Below, piece after piece: positions 13,169 to 31,156 of a stretch of 64,000 nt of DNA (the first letter of the stretch is position 1; each line of letters starts with the position of its first letter). A program made the position numbers and the translations under genes. Below the pieces are notes generated by a model, which was not told the DNA's origin, did not search any database, and saw only the letters and a list, made by a program, of their open reading frames with translations. Source of the DNA: Allacma fusca (Eukaryota; Arthropoda; Collembola; Symphypleona; Sminthuridae); contig OX359250.1 in NCBI GenBank assembly GCA_947179485.1, positions 2,935,661 to 2,999,660 on the forward strand, read 5' to 3'.

Positions 13169-14125
13169 GGACATCGTTAAAACAGAAACCATTAAGTTAT
13201 AACACATTGTGTAATACTCGGAATATAAATGGGACAAGTCCTTGGAAGGTCGGCGCTTCATTATAACCTACTTCAAGGGGCTGTAATAGCTTGCGATACG
13301 TTGTTCTAGATATGTATTACAAAGTTAGATGATATTTGAGTCTTGAACGTATGCATTTTTGACCTGATTGGAATTTTCAACGTTGTGAGTACGTGTAAGT
13401 GTCTAATTAGTGACGGTAGCTTCAGTTATCGTCGTTATTCGATATAAATCATTCCATTTAAATGATTAATTAAGGTAGTTAAAATAAAAATGTAAAACCT
13501 TTGATTTCGAATATTTGAGTAACTGAGGATGTAATACTGAAATTAATTATGACAACTATTTGCAAGCTTATTTGCAGGATGTAGATGCAGTGCAATGTAC
13601 TGTAATCTAATTACAAAAGACCCGCTCTATACGAGCATTTTCTCTGTAGAGGCAAAAATACATGGGACGTTTATCCGTTTTCCAGTGTTAAGCATACGCT
13701 GTAGGAGTCGTTTGGTTTCTTTTGGTGTGATCGTATATAGAGGGTTAACTGTATATTTTTATTAAATGTTTACAATTATTACTGTGTTCGCAATGAATTT
13801 AAATACGTAAATAGCTGGGAGTTTTATGTACAATATATTATGTGTAACTGAATAGAGACAAAGACTCGTTGATGAATATTCGAATTTGAGCTATTTTAAT
13901 AGAATATACTGAATTATCATTGCTACTACTACACGTTAATGTACTAAACGTTTGACCTTACAAGGTAGTATGTATATCTGTCTATATGGTGCCGCTGTAT
14001 AAATTAGCGTCAAGTTCAAGCAGAACGTGCATATTGATTCGCAAAAGGCAAAAAAATCTGTCGCATAATTGTAGATGTTTAAGTAGGTTTTCAGAATATT
14101 TCAAACAATAAAATAAAAGTAGACG
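13169..14125 (+). other. Probable 3' UTR of the DLK/LZK gene
   Basis: No coding potential is seen after the TAG of the last exon. Overlapping AATAAA signals occur at 14107-14117, the first clear polyadenylation signals downstream, so a transcript end shortly after 14125 is plausible. This is inferred from motif position only. Confidence 0.35.
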
Positions 14126-15845
14126 CTTGAAACTTTACATATAGATTTTACAAACTATAATCTAAAGTACTAACATGCCTGCAAACGAAGGTTACTATTG
14201 TTCCTGAACTATATGCATGTTGCCAGCCCAGAAAGTTTATACCAAAATAATTGTGAGTAACTTGGCAATATTTCTGTTGTATTCCCAACCTGTTGTTGAT
14301 TTTTCTTCGTTCGTTAATTTTTTTATAGTTTATACAGGACTCATTCCCATTCACTTATTTGGCAATGCGTATTTATGACGTATGTGTCCTTATGACAGTT
14401 TTGTTTGTACAAATGTAAGATGGAAGCTTTTTAAGACTCATTGTATTTTTTGGCCATCTTTATGATTTTTTTTATTCTTACAATAAATAATATTATTGTA
14501 ACTATTATTAAAACTGACGAAGACAGATACCACCTTCGCTGCCCGCATTGTTTAGTCGCGACTGCCTTTGAGGCATGTCTTTACGCGGTATATATGTATT
14601 CCTCCGCGTTTATTTTTGGTGAAATGGTACTTGAAATTGAAACGAATACATATGTTGATATGACTAATATGATGTGTACCACTACAGCGTACTATTGTTT
14701 CAAACCCAACTTACAATATTATTCTGACAAAGTAATAAACTGAGTTTAAGAATTGAAATGTGTTTGTTGTCTTTTTTTACATTACGGTAATCCATTGCAT
14801 AGACAATACTTAAGACCCAACACCCAACCAGAAAAATCATCAATCCCTAAGGTTTAGTTACTCTTACAAAAACTTAGTAAACATAACCACAGACAGGTTT
14901 AAGTCGGCACTTATACGCAGGACGCGTAATCTATGTAGTAACAGTAACCTTTTATTCCCCCTTCAATCTTGCTATCTTGGCGGATGAAAAATCTACGATA
15001 GAAAGAAAGACACGACTTACATACAGGTTAGGTTTATAGAATGCTGTAGATAACGTGTCGTATATCGTCCATAAATATGCATAATGGTCGAGATGTATTT
15101 TCGATTAAAAGCAAAATGGTCTACGTGCAGCTTCACTAAAAGCAAAATGGTCTAATCACCAAAAATAATACATGAAAATAATACAGGCATGTAGTCGATT
15201 TTGCTGTTAGGAAAACCACATTTACATCGTTTTTGCTTTTTATTGAAAATGCGTCCAGACCATTTTGCTTCTTTACCCACTGCATAATCCTAATACTTTC
15301 CAATAGGCAGTTGGAGTTGGAAATTTAGAGCTGCTGTAACTGTAAGTATGTACTATAGTAAATAACAACAATGATGGTGTACTCATGCCATTCGCCACCT
15401 GAAAGTACTTTTAACTCGACGGTTTAACAGTTCTGAGATGCTACTATAATACAAATTGTTCCCTAAACGCTACCCTACTAATTCATTAATTGGTTGCATT
15501 ACAATTACATCATTTTACTCTTATATGCAATCTAATGATTTTAAATACCCGTTTTGTAATCAAGTTAATCGTTAAAAAACATTTGGTCGCCGCTGATGCA
15601 AATCCTTCTGAATATGCTGTTGCAATAATTGTGGGTCTTTATAAATTCATATCCAGTACAGCTGTATAAATATCCACCGGGTAAATAACAAAATATTTAT
15701 TTACAATCAAAATCAGAAACAAAGAGCTTGTCATTCTACGTGTAGATCAGCGTAGTTAAGACTCGTCTGGCCAATAAAAAATAAGAAGTTCTGTACATGC
15801 TCAAACTTGATTCCAAATTATGTCATCAGTGCCACCAGAATATGT

Positions 15846-15938
15846 CGTTGGCTAAATTCTAAAAAGTACCATTTTCATTTTACAAACTTTTAAACGGGTT
15901 CGCAAATGAAAATGGTACTTTTTAGAATTTAGCCGACG
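15846..15938. repeat. 35-bp inverted repeat with 23-bp loop
   Basis: Arms 15846-15880 and 15904-15938 are reverse complements over 35 bp with one mismatch (near the outer end). The loop is 23 bp. The shape suits a small hairpin RNA or a miniature inverted-repeat element; no precursor context is visible to choose. Confidence 0.85.
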
Positions 15939-16670
15939 ATGTGTACATATGATCAGTAGTGGGTATGGATATCTTAAACTTATATGTAATTAGATTTCAG
16001 AATGTGAATTGAGGTCCGAGTTTTCAGCTATTCCAAAAACAATTATTGCCCAATTATTTGTTAGCCTCAACTATTGACTACTAGGGAAATTAAAAGCTTA
16101 GTTAATAAAAGTACTCGTTTGTGTTACTTAATAAACGATATACAAAAGTTAAGTTCTGTTTTGTTTTAATGAAACTTGATTCATTCATAGCATAAACTCT
16201 GTACGCAGATTATCGATCTGAATGAACTTGGTTTTGGAAACATGTAGTCTCACAGATATGTCGGGCTAAGGGTCACGGAAGAAATCTATTATAATGTAAT
16301 GATGCGCGTTTGCGGGTACTGGGTACCGAGAATTACAAGTACTCATGTACGCTAATTGAAATAACAATTTCAAATATTCTTGCATTAGATTAGATTAGGT
16401 TACAAATATAAAATACTAACTTCAAAATTGTTCATATTGCGTAAGGTGCGAGTATACACAGGTAATTACCGTTTGCCACCCTCCGCAGATAGAATAATGG
16501 AATGATCCATGATATATTTAACTCGCTCAGTTTGTAGTTTTTCTTAGATCTTATTAAATTAACTCTCATTTACTTCGGCCAATGTTTCCAAGTGGGGATT
16601 CAAAACGAATTCTATTTTTTAATTTAATTTTTGTTTTCAAATTGCTTTAGCTGATGATGACTTTTATAAC

Positions 16671-17776
16671 CAGGGGTGCAGTCATACGGGTGGGTAGGTC
16701 CACCCTGGCCCGGCCATGCCATAAGATTTTGGAGCTACTGTAGTGTATAGTACTAAAATTAGTAGATAAATTCAAGAGAGTTATAAAATGAGATCAATGC
16801 CAGCATTTTCCAGAGATTCTAGAACTCAAGGATATGTAATGAGAGTGAGGTCAAGGAGGGAAATAAATAGCGGAATCCCAAATAAGCTTGAAGCGTTTTG
16901 AAGCAACGGTGACCGTGATAAATAACAACTCTGTTTTCTTTAAATTCTGTATACTGTCGATAAATTATGTATCTGTTTAAAAATATTATCTTTCACCCAC
17001 ATTAAAACTTGGTGAGACAAACTATTTGAATCGGCGAAAGTAACCAGGACCATGCTACAAAATAACATTACATGTTCGTGAATTGTAGAGATACAAAGGA
17101 ATCAACCTTGTACGGAGACAAGCAGGCTCAAAAAATAAAACCTTCAAAATTTTACTACTTGCTGGAAATCCAAATAAGGGTAGAATGACCCCAAATTTGT
17201 TTAAATATTTACAACCTTATTAGTGAAGTAGTACAAACCCGAACTCACATGTGGGGAAGAGAAATCAAAACTACGCCGAAAATTCATTCAACTGTAAATA
17301 TTGGAATACTCCGAGGCTTCTGCAATTTTTTCCAAAATTAAGTAAAACCTACAACCCCCAAAACCTTGAAACCACCACATAAATGTATTCCATATCTTCA
17401 TCTGCACATGAACACGGACTCTCATAAATGAAATTAATACTGGTTGATCTTCGTAATGCACTGTTAACACTGACAACAAATGTTTCTTCTTTATTCATTA
17501 AATGAGATGGCTGACCCTCTTTTATCTGAATTTGATACCCTCAAATATTTTATGCCTAACAACAGGACAAAGTGGATCCGATAACTTACAAGGATTAATA
17601 AAAGGAGCACCTGAAGAAACCTACCAAGACTTGAAATGCTTTTGGAGTTTTCTAAGCCTTATTCTCCAGTGCCGACTTCAACAAAATTTTGTAAACACTT
17701 TTGAAATACTGGAGGGCTACCCTTTGATTTTAGAGCTGAGGGTCACGGTAAAAACAATTTTATGACTGCACCCTCG
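16671..17776. mobile_element. Possible hAT-like element with imperfect inverted ends
   Basis: The left end reads CAGGGGTGCAGTCATA at 16671-16686. The right end (17761-17776) is close to its reverse complement: TATGACTGCACCC followed by TCG rather than CTG. No convincing target duplication flanks the pair, and no transposase is recognisable inside, so this is a tentative non-autonomous element. Confidence 0.4.
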
Positions 17777-18629
17777 TTCCAATCAATTTAAACTATTGCG
17801 CTAACGTTGTAATATAATGTGAAAATTTTTTGACTTAGTGAACTAAAATGCGATCAAATGTTAATAAAATTCGTTACAAATCCCGTCTGTAAAATGTGCT
17901 ATAACAGGCAGATATCTCGTCGTATTTGGGAACATCAAATTTTTCTTTTCATCTTTCTCAATACTTGTTCTGAAGCTGAATTTCTCCAAACCTTGCAACC
18001 TTTCTCACCTGCCATGTACATGCCCACAATTCTCAATGTAGTTACTTGTCAGACAGCTTCCAAAAGCACATCAAATTTCCTACAGACCAGCACAGCGTTA
18101 AAATATACTGTGAAAACAACATCTTTGTGATAATGAAACGTTTTTACTTTTTAAAACCTTTTAAAAACCCGAACTAATCCAACTATGCTATATATAATAT
18201 ACAGGTAGCTAACTTACTGTATTATCCTTACAACAACCCATTACAAAGAATTCCACGAGAAACAAATATTGAAATCTTGAATCAACAATAACTCAAAATT
18301 TTTCTACAGATACATTTGAAATGTTATACAGGATTAAGACAATTTTTGTGCCCATTTTCCTTAAGGCTTCGACAAATCCGCGGATGGATTGGGCAGCCAG
18401 CCATAAACGGGGTTTGCAATTTGTTGATTTTGCTTACAAAGTTCATAACAACAGCTTCAACTCACTGTTAGACTACAACTGACGGCGTTTTAAACTGGTG
18501 TGATTCAGTGAGTTCGAAGAGATTAAAATTGTGGTAGCATAAATTAGCACCTTTTACCTATCTCCCCACTCAGCACAAGCCAATTATGGCATCCCTCATT
18601 ACTGCGTCATTTTGAAGCTGAACAGAATT

Positions 18630-21600
18630 TTAAGCTGGCAATAGGTCGAAATCATCGGACACATGAACCATTGGAACTTGGATGTCGTCTATGCTTGGTG
18701 CAGCTTTGGGTTCACAGAGGCCAACTTCCTTTAGTTTCCATTCCCAGTCCATTTTCTGGACAGCATGCAGGGATTCTGCTTCATTATGGTGCCTCAATAA
18801 CATCGATTCCTGAATAATTAATCATTTATGTTTTGCTGTTAACAACGCCATGCATTCAAATTTGAACAAAGTAAGCACATTTAAGTGTATCAATGTAGAT
18901 GTTACTTTGATTTTGTCCCACTTATCATCCACATCCTGTAGCCAACTGAGAAATAGTCTTCCATTGTATCTCGATCTGGCATTACGATCTTTTTCTTCTT
19001 GCTCCGGGGTGAGCAGGTTGTAGACCTACGAAAGCATTTAGATTTAAAATCAAGCCGACAATATTTTAATTATTTTGTATAACTCAGCACTTATTAAGTT
19101 TATTAGAACTGAAACACATTACCTCTTGATCCTTTAAGATTGTGCAAACAGAAAACGGAAGAGCTTGGTTAGAAAGTGCGCGCGCTGCTCGTCCATGAAC
19201 ACGTAAAATTTCTTGCTCTACTGATAAAACTAATTTTTCCTTCTCTACCAAATGTTGGATTCTAAGTTTATGTCTTTCTTTCTCTTGATCAATAAACGTA
19301 TCTTTCATCTGAGCAGGTAAATTTGACGGCGGATTTAGTAAAGGTATGGCTACTCTGGACTTGTCATTACTGGCCAGGACGTAGGTTCCACGATTCATCA
19401 GATAGTCTTTAAATCCTTGAGGGGGTTTGGGAGTGACGGGGAATAAGTTCTTTCTTCTTCGTTCGATCTGTGTTGCAACATTTGTAAAATTTTAATTCGG
19501 CTGTTTAACTACATTCGTCTCCCTTCTACAATATCCGATGATCACCCATTCCAGAATATCCTATCCTCACTCATTCTACAATATCTGATCCTCACCCATT
19601 CTACAATATCTGATCCTCACCCATTCTACAATGTCTGATCCTCACCCATTCTACAATATCTGATCCTCACCCATTCTACAATATCTGATCCTCACCCATT
19701 CTACAATATCTGATCCTCACCCATTCTACACTACCCGTTCCTCATACACTCATCCGTCCACCGACAGGTAGTAAATTAAATGTAGATAAATGCAGTGTTC
19801 AAAGAGTTCAATATGTTATCCGTATAGAGCAATACGCCTTAGGCTGCGCGTGGAGTTCAACATGATTACACACTTTTATTTATCTAGCCAAAATTGTGAC
19901 CGCGTTTACTAACTTCATGGTGTCCTAGCCGTGTTTAAATGCAAAAATAAATACTTGTTTAAACACTACTACGATAACATAAAGTTAGCCACAATTTTAG
20001 TTAGATAAATGAAAAGATTATTTTAACCTATTACGGCCGTTCGTAAAACGGATGGGCTCCACTGTGTATTACAAAATTAATGGATTAGACAACAAAAATA
20101 ATCACATCCTGCCTTGTTACTATTCTTAACGTAAATACCCCTTCCTAAACCAGGGGTCGGATTTTTGTAAATCTCCCTGGAAGATTTTTTTCATTTTCCC
20201 TGCTGGTCATCATGTCCCTGTTCGAAGCAAATTTAAAACTCCCTGTTGACAAAATAATTTTCGTAATACACCCCAACAAATTCAAAAATCCCTGCCAAAA
20301 AAAGGTCAACAACTTTGAAAATCCCTGCTGACAAAAAATCATTTTCGTAAATCACCTCAACAATTCCGAACATCCCTGTTGACAACAATCATTTTCAGTA
20401 AAACACCTCAACAATTTCGAAAATCCCTGCCAAAAAAAAAATGTTTGAAAATATCCCTGCTGAAATTTTTTTTCCCTGGGAAGATTCTTCCCGTCTTCCC
20501 ACATAAATCCGACCCCTGCCCTAAACTAAAAAGCTCCAACTGGCCTGTACTATTGTTATTTAACCGCATATAATTCCCCCACTTAAATAATTTCTTATTC
20601 CTTTTCACATAAAGTCCCACCTATAACTAACCCAAATAGTCCTGCACTTGTAAACCCGAAATCACGACTATTATCCCGAAAAGCTCCCTCAAATTGACAA
20701 GGACAATCGTACGAACACACGGACCCGCATATTATAAACCTAACCTTTCCATAACACAAAAGCCCGCTCTTATCCATAACCTGTCAGCCAGGTCCTTTTC
20801 ATAAGATAACGGACCGGAATATAATAGTAAAGAATAGATAAGTAACGGATACCGCTGATTCCTCAATATTCTAAAACTCAGGAGAAACAAAACAAATTCA
20901 CATTTACCTGCTTCCGTATGTTCAAATACATTTCAAAACAATTTAAAATGGGTTGGTCATGGGGTTGATTAGAAGACTGGTTTTGAACAACATCATTAAT
21001 TTCTCCTGACGTACTACTCGAACTAGAATTGGCGGGTGTTACTTCTTTCACTTTTATTTTCCTCTTCCTAGGATGAACATCTACATTCGAGTTTTCAGCT
21101 GCTTCTAACTTTTCTTGAATTTCCTGCTGCTTCGCCTTGGCAAAATACACAAAAAATGTAGATACAACACACAAGTAGAATTGAATGCCTTTATGGTTGT
21201 AATAATAATTTTTTATCCATACGTGGAATGACGATGACTCCAGAGTTGGCTGGCTCCCATTTTCCTGCTGACTGGGCGAGGGACAATTGCTATTTTTGGG
21301 CGAATTGGCAGCTCCGGGAGGTGAGCTAGGAGTCCCACCTGACGAAGATGAGGCGCTATTATTCCCGCCAGCATTCCCGCTCGTACCCGTATTATTGTGC
21401 GCCATCCTATGAGAACTCCTAGTAACCCTTTGTGGTTTTTCCTTCTCCTTATCGTCCGTGAAGCTTCCGGAACTACTGCTGCTACCGCCGCTGACAGACA
21501 GTAAAACATTCGTAGATGACATTGTAGATGTTCCCGCTTGTCCAAAACATGTACTTCCTTTTAAACCTGTGGACTCTTTCATTCGATCATCTTTCCCGAT

Positions 21601-23595
21601 ATTACTGGACAGTATATTTCCACCCGGTGTACCACCTAAATCTTTGTTGCTACTACACGGTTTGTCTTTGTCACGGTCAGCTACATGAGTTACGGGATTA
21701 GCACTTAATGGAGCATTGAGTGTTGTAGGACAGCTATTAAGTGCTGATTTATCATTTACAGTTTGAGACGCTAACCCCGTGGATGTTATTGATGCTCCCG
21801 AAGAGCTCGGAGATGCATACGCCATGCTTACACTAAGTCCTAATACCGAATTCGAAATAGATGAGGAGCTCACAGCTGCAAAACTATGTGTAGGAACATT
21901 GCTAGTGTTAGTTTCAGGCTGAGTTGTAGATGTTGGCACGGTTGTCACCGCAGTTTGCTGATCTGTACTACTAATATCTTGTGAGGCTGACAAGTTCGAA
22001 GTTGTAGAAACAGGCACTGAAACATTGGTTGTTGATGTATTGGTACTGCTTCCTGATGAAAACTGACCTGCAGTCTGAGCATTTGGATTTGTGTGTGAAG
22101 ATTCATTAGGGCTCGAACCCCTAGCAAAACTAGTACTACTCGCCGTAGGCACAGAGCCACCGCCTGCAGACGGTGTACTAGACGTTGGATTAACATTTGT
22201 AGAACTAGTATTATTATCTGTCGTTGAGGATACCACGTAGGGAAAACCAATGCTTGCAGCATGCTGAGTTGACGTAGTACTCTCCGATTCAGCAGCATTT
22301 CCGCCAGCATTACAAGCAGATCCTAAGCAATGGCCAGCATTTAAATTTCCGTGAGCATGAGATTGTAAAACAATTTTAATTGGCGGCACTTTGGGACAAC
22401 CATTTCCGCTGGTTCCAGAAGGGCCAGTACTGGTTCCAGAAACTGCAGAAGTCGATGTGCCAGCCTCTGTTTGCTTAACTCGACCTCCAGAAAATGACAC
22501 TGAAATTTCTTCAGTGGAATTTGACGAGCTTTCAGACGTGTCGACTGCTTGAGATTGCCCTTCCCAAGAATTAACCATTCCGGGATTATTATTAGCTGGA
22601 CCTGAGGAAACTGCATCAGGTCGATTAAACGAGCTATCGGAACCAGTATTACTGCAATTTCCACCAGAATTAGCTGGCGACCCCACAGCACTAGTCGATG
22701 TAGACGGCTTGTCAGCGCTTTTTGTACCTGATAAGCCAGAAGTAGATAACGAGGCTGACGGTTTCCCTTGTTTATTTCCAGTAGCACCGCGTGCACTCCT
22801 GTTGGCTGAACTGCACGACGACGAAGCAGTACTGATATTAGAAATATTTGATATTCCAGTGACTGAACTATCAGCTGTTTCTGTTTTCAACTCCTTTCTC
22901 ATTTTCTTACGCTTGGGATCACTATTGCTGTCAGAGTCTGGATTTTCAGCAGCCAACGAAGTATTTTGGCTTAAAGTTGTTGGAACAGTGTCTGATGGAG
23001 GTCTCTTCATACCTGCAGTGGTCGATGATAGAGTAATTATGTTCGAAGTATTACCGATAGTTGATGCTGGAGTCGTTGATATTCCTGGGGCAGGGGTGGG
23101 TTTACCACTGATTAATGTTACACTAACGTTATTTTCGGAATCTTTAGAATTGGATGAAGGTGCGGGAGAGTCGATCTTAATTTCCACCGCAGAAGTAGAT
23201 GTTGTAGGTAATGCTCTTGAAGTAGACACCAAAGAGGATGAGTTGCTTACAGCATCTTGAGAAAAGGACTGTGGACTTAGATTTATTTTGGGCGGGGATG
23301 GGGTTCGGACTGAAATTCCTCCAATGCTAGAGTGACTTGATCCAATCAAAGTTCCAATTCCTGAGGAGGAGGAGGCTTGTGAAGTTTTCTCTTGCTGTGA
23401 TAGTTTCTGTGAATCAACCCGTGAATCTGAACGAGATGGTTGAGAATCTGTGCTCTCTCCTGATTTAGATGAAGCATCCATAATTATTTCATGAACATCT
23501 GCAACAATTTCGCAACAATAATTATTCATGTTAGTTAACTGAGTTTCATGATTTCGGTAAGTAATTTGGTAACAGACAGGATCTATACTGTCCAT
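18630..23595 (-). CDS. ANKRD11/ANKRD12-type C-terminal domain protein, Ser/Thr-rich, no ankyrin repeats seen
   Basis: Exons in transcript order: 23595 (or upstream)-21223, 21135-20908, 19467-19123, 19025-18906, 18809-18630, all joining in phase 0, about 1081 residues from the ATG at 23595. The last four exons match the conserved ANKRD11/12 C-terminus: VHPRKRKIKVKE, the MYLNIRKQ stretch, VEKEKLVLSVEQEILRVHGR, FLSWLQDVDDKWDKIK, and a terminal VSDDFDLLPA. Vertebrate relatives are nuclear chromatin/transcription regulators. The long first exon is Ser/Thr/Asn/Gly-rich and includes basic PKRKKMRKE near its N-terminal third. No ankyrin exons are recognisable up to the next gene at 26.4 kb. The N-terminus is uncertain: a plausible 3' splice site at 23499-23500 would remove the first 32 codons and make Met at 23481 the first in-frame start unless further exons exist. 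The gene is head to head with SPG7. Confidence 0.85.
19521..19745. repeat. 25-bp minisatellite in an intron of the ANKRD-like gene
   Basis: About nine tandem copies of a 25-bp unit of the type ATTCTACAATATCTGATCCTCACCC. Central copies are nearly identical and the outer ones are diverged. It lies in the intron between exons 20908-21135 and 19123-19467. Confidence 0.9.
20143..20526. mobile_element. hAT-like miniature element, family B copy 1, intronic
   Basis: The element is 20151-20518 (368 bp). Its left end, CAGGGGTCGGATTTTTGT, is mirrored at the right with one change. It is flanked by TCCTAAAC (20143-20150) and CCCTAAAC (20519-20526), an 8-bp duplication with one mismatch. The interior is a degenerate repeat of 'aaaatccctgc', 'cctcaacaattt' and 'gacaaaaaatcattttcgtaaa', with no coding capacity. 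The CAGGGG terminus plus 8-bp duplication is typical of hAT. It sits in an ANKRD-like gene intron; a sibling lies at 54492-54881. Confidence 0.85.
21136..21222 (-). other. 87-nt in-frame intron of the ANKRD-like gene
   Basis: The donor (CAC|GTATGG in transcript sense) and acceptor (GCCAAG|GCGAAG) delimit 87 nt with no stop codon. Removing it joins the Ser-rich exon directly to the conserved AKQQEIQEKL segment; retaining it inserts 29 hydrophobic/aromatic residues, including a run resembling YLCVVSTFFVYF, unlike the flanking composition. Intron status is inferred from splice signals and composition. Confidence 0.6.
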
Positions 23596-26366
23596 GTTGG
23601 AACGAGTCCAGTTTTGGTAACAATATTGTGTTTTTTTTAATAATTATACGTGCTCACGTAAACTCGCTGAGTAGATTATAAATATAAAAGAATTGTTTTG
23701 TGGAAAAGACTAGTTTAGGAGATATGAGAGGTCGAGGTCTAGGGTGCCGTATATATAAACTGTATTGTACTACGAGTACGTGCTGGGACGTTCGTACGCG
23801 TTGAAAAATATTAAAAACCGTGTATTTTTTTAGCCTCACTTAACTAAAAATAATTGAAGTTTAAATTAGCATTAACGCAAGTCAACGAGCCGTATTTTCC
23901 AGTCACCACAAGGGAGTAAGTACATTACATACATACCAAACATGACACTAGTAAGGTATGTTATCAACTATATGCAGTACTATGTCATGCAGTATTGCAG
24001 TGTCCACAAAGTGCACGTAATTACACGGCCTCTCATACCTCGGAAAGTACTTCCCCAAATCTCACACTTGTGATCTCACCAAATCCACATTGCACATAAA
24101 AACAAAATATAGCTACTATGCTGGACTTGTACCCCAGTGTCCGGCCAGTTTATGTAAATTGTGTTTTGTCAAGTACAAGAAATGTTTTGGAAAAAAATTA
24201 AATTGAAAAAAACCTTATAATCCATGAAATAATGCGTTATTATTGAAAACCAACAACTTTGATGAAAATTAGTTTACTGCCATTTCTTAGCACACGATGA
24301 AACGCAAAAAGTTTAACGAAATCTTTCAAATCTTAAGACAGACCTGAAGAGTAAAGACTGACTTTAGCAAGACTAGTAAGGGAAGCAAGCTTTATACACT
24401 GGTTCCAGTAAGTACTTATTTACTTATAAAAGTCACCGAGTTTTAGCAGCCCATACCAAAACACAGATTTCATGCAAGTCTAAACTGCATTACTTATCTT
24501 ACCACATCGTACCCCTGGAAGGCACAAAAACCAATTTCGAAATAATTTGTCATTATGTTAGTGTCCTACTCCCTCGACGCTTTCAACATCCACTAAACCG
24601 CTCATGTCGAACCCTATAACCTTTAATAATATAAGAACTCACAAGCAAGCACACTTCACTTATAAATTTATCTAACAGTACAAGAAAATTTCGATTCCGA
24701 CTAACAATGAACTAATTGAATTATACCCGTTTTGAAAATCATTAGTGAACTTAATCAAAAGATAGTTAAATAACCCAAGCTAATGCCTCTCATTGTCCGG
24801 TAAAATTTGAATCCTACATAACCAATTTAACAGCCAAGTAGTCCTATCAGAAATCAAAATTCCGACTGTTGCTGGTTGCCTTCCTATTTCGGGACGTAGA
24901 AAGAGTTCCATGTGCTGCCGATCAAATAGATCTGGGAAAAGGAAACGAATAAATGGGAAGGCTTCGTGATAGCTGGCTAATAAATGTGCTAGGTTTTTTT
25001 CTTATGGAAATTTCAAACACCACCAAGACTTGGGGGAAAATTAGTAGTATCAGTCAGGATGTTGGAATAAATGGAGATCGGCATGGAGCAGACTTTTTTA
25101 AGAGAAACTGGAAGAGTGAATCCACGGTAGGAAGGGGGAAACATGACCCCTTTTTCGACGTCCCGTCCTTTAAAGTAAGTCCAACAATTCGAATTTAAAT
25201 ATATTTTGTAAACTTTTTAAACCTCCTCTTAGTATAAAACAAGAAATTCATTCATGATTTAGTTAAAACGTTCTAGTAAATACAATACTAATCCTTCCTA
25301 CAAGTGTGCTCGTAAACAATTTATCCAATCAACCGTACTTTTCAAATGAATTATAACTTACGCTTTTAATTTACATTGAACTAATGTAAAAATAAATTCC
25401 CAGGACCAATGACATCGAACCATCCATAAATTATCTACTATAAACTCCACAAATACACATATAACTTTAGCATCACCAGAATTCGGTTACCAGCTACTAC
25501 AAGCTACCACACACGAACGTTGTTATTATACTACATTCGCTCCATAATTACTACGTGAAGACAAATAATGAGCATAAACACTAACCCAGAGTATAAGTGC
25601 ATTAATAAGCCATTACCCAGCAATGCTTCAATAATAAATTAGAATTTAGCAAATTACCAGAGAAAAAACTATTTGGAGAGCATGCAAAATGCAAAAGCGA
25701 CGGTGGTCAATGTGATCATTCAATAAACGTTTACAATTTCCATTCAAGAATCATATTATAAGTAGTATGGAATTATTCAAGAAAAATGAAGAAATAAAAA
25801 TGGAAATAAAACGTTCCAATTATTAGCAAGTACAAGTTTGAAACTTTCTGAGCATTTAAGCCCTACAAGAAATCATCTTGAGAAATTCTACATTATTTTC
25901 GGAAAAATCAAATATTCTAGACATAATAGTTACTGAACCTAGAAAGGTCGTGACACGAAAAATCAAAAGGCATCACCTAAAGTCGAACAGTTGTAAAAGA
26001 CCGGAAAGTAACGAAAACAAATGTGAACGATTGAAATGGAAATAAATGGTAATAAATGGAAACAAATGTAAATAAATGTAAACTGACTGGAAGGGTGTGA
26101 CTATGAATTAGTTATTTGTTTGAAAATAACTGACACTGTACATAAAAAGTACTTAATGACAGTATTAATTCAAGGGTAAATATTAACGACAATAATAGAA
26201 ATAAATTTACCATTATATTAACTTTACTTCCGTACTGCGACGCGTCAGCTCCTGCATAGTGCATTGTGTTTTTATATTACGAAACAAACCCAACCAACGC
26301 AGATAGGACCCAAAACCTGAATGGAGTGAGTGAATCCTTGGAGCCTAGACAGATGAGTTAAGAACA
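23596..26366. promoter_or_regulatory. Divergent intergenic region between ANKRD-like and SPG7 genes
   Basis: About 2.8 kb separate the two head-to-head coding starts. I see no ankyrin-type exon, other coding exon or clear mobile element in it, only AT-rich sequence and a short GGAAATAAATG-type repeat near 26035-26085. Both promoters, and perhaps non-coding first exons, should lie here. Confidence 0.5.

Positions 26367-31156
<4,790 letters not shown>

Larger units (their letters stand above)
14126..18629. other. Intergenic region between the kinase and ANKRD-like genes
   Basis: The open frames here (for example near 14441-14743 and 17502-17765) match no family I recognise and look fortuitous. 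The region holds a 35-bp hairpin at 15846-15938, a pair of inverted termini at 16671 and 17776, and short inverted AGCAAAATGGTCT words near 15109-15270. The two genes converge here, so it probably includes both 3' ends. Confidence 0.55.

Noticed and set aside
14441..14743. 100-residue plus-strand frame downstream of the kinase gene
   Set aside because: No recognisable domain, no splice or promoter context, and AT-rich composition; probably chance.
22709..23260. 183-residue plus-strand open frame opposite the ANKRD-like exon
   Set aside because: It is antisense to a Ser-rich coding exon, whose codon use leaves the opposite strand open; composition and lack of family resemblance mark it as a shadow.
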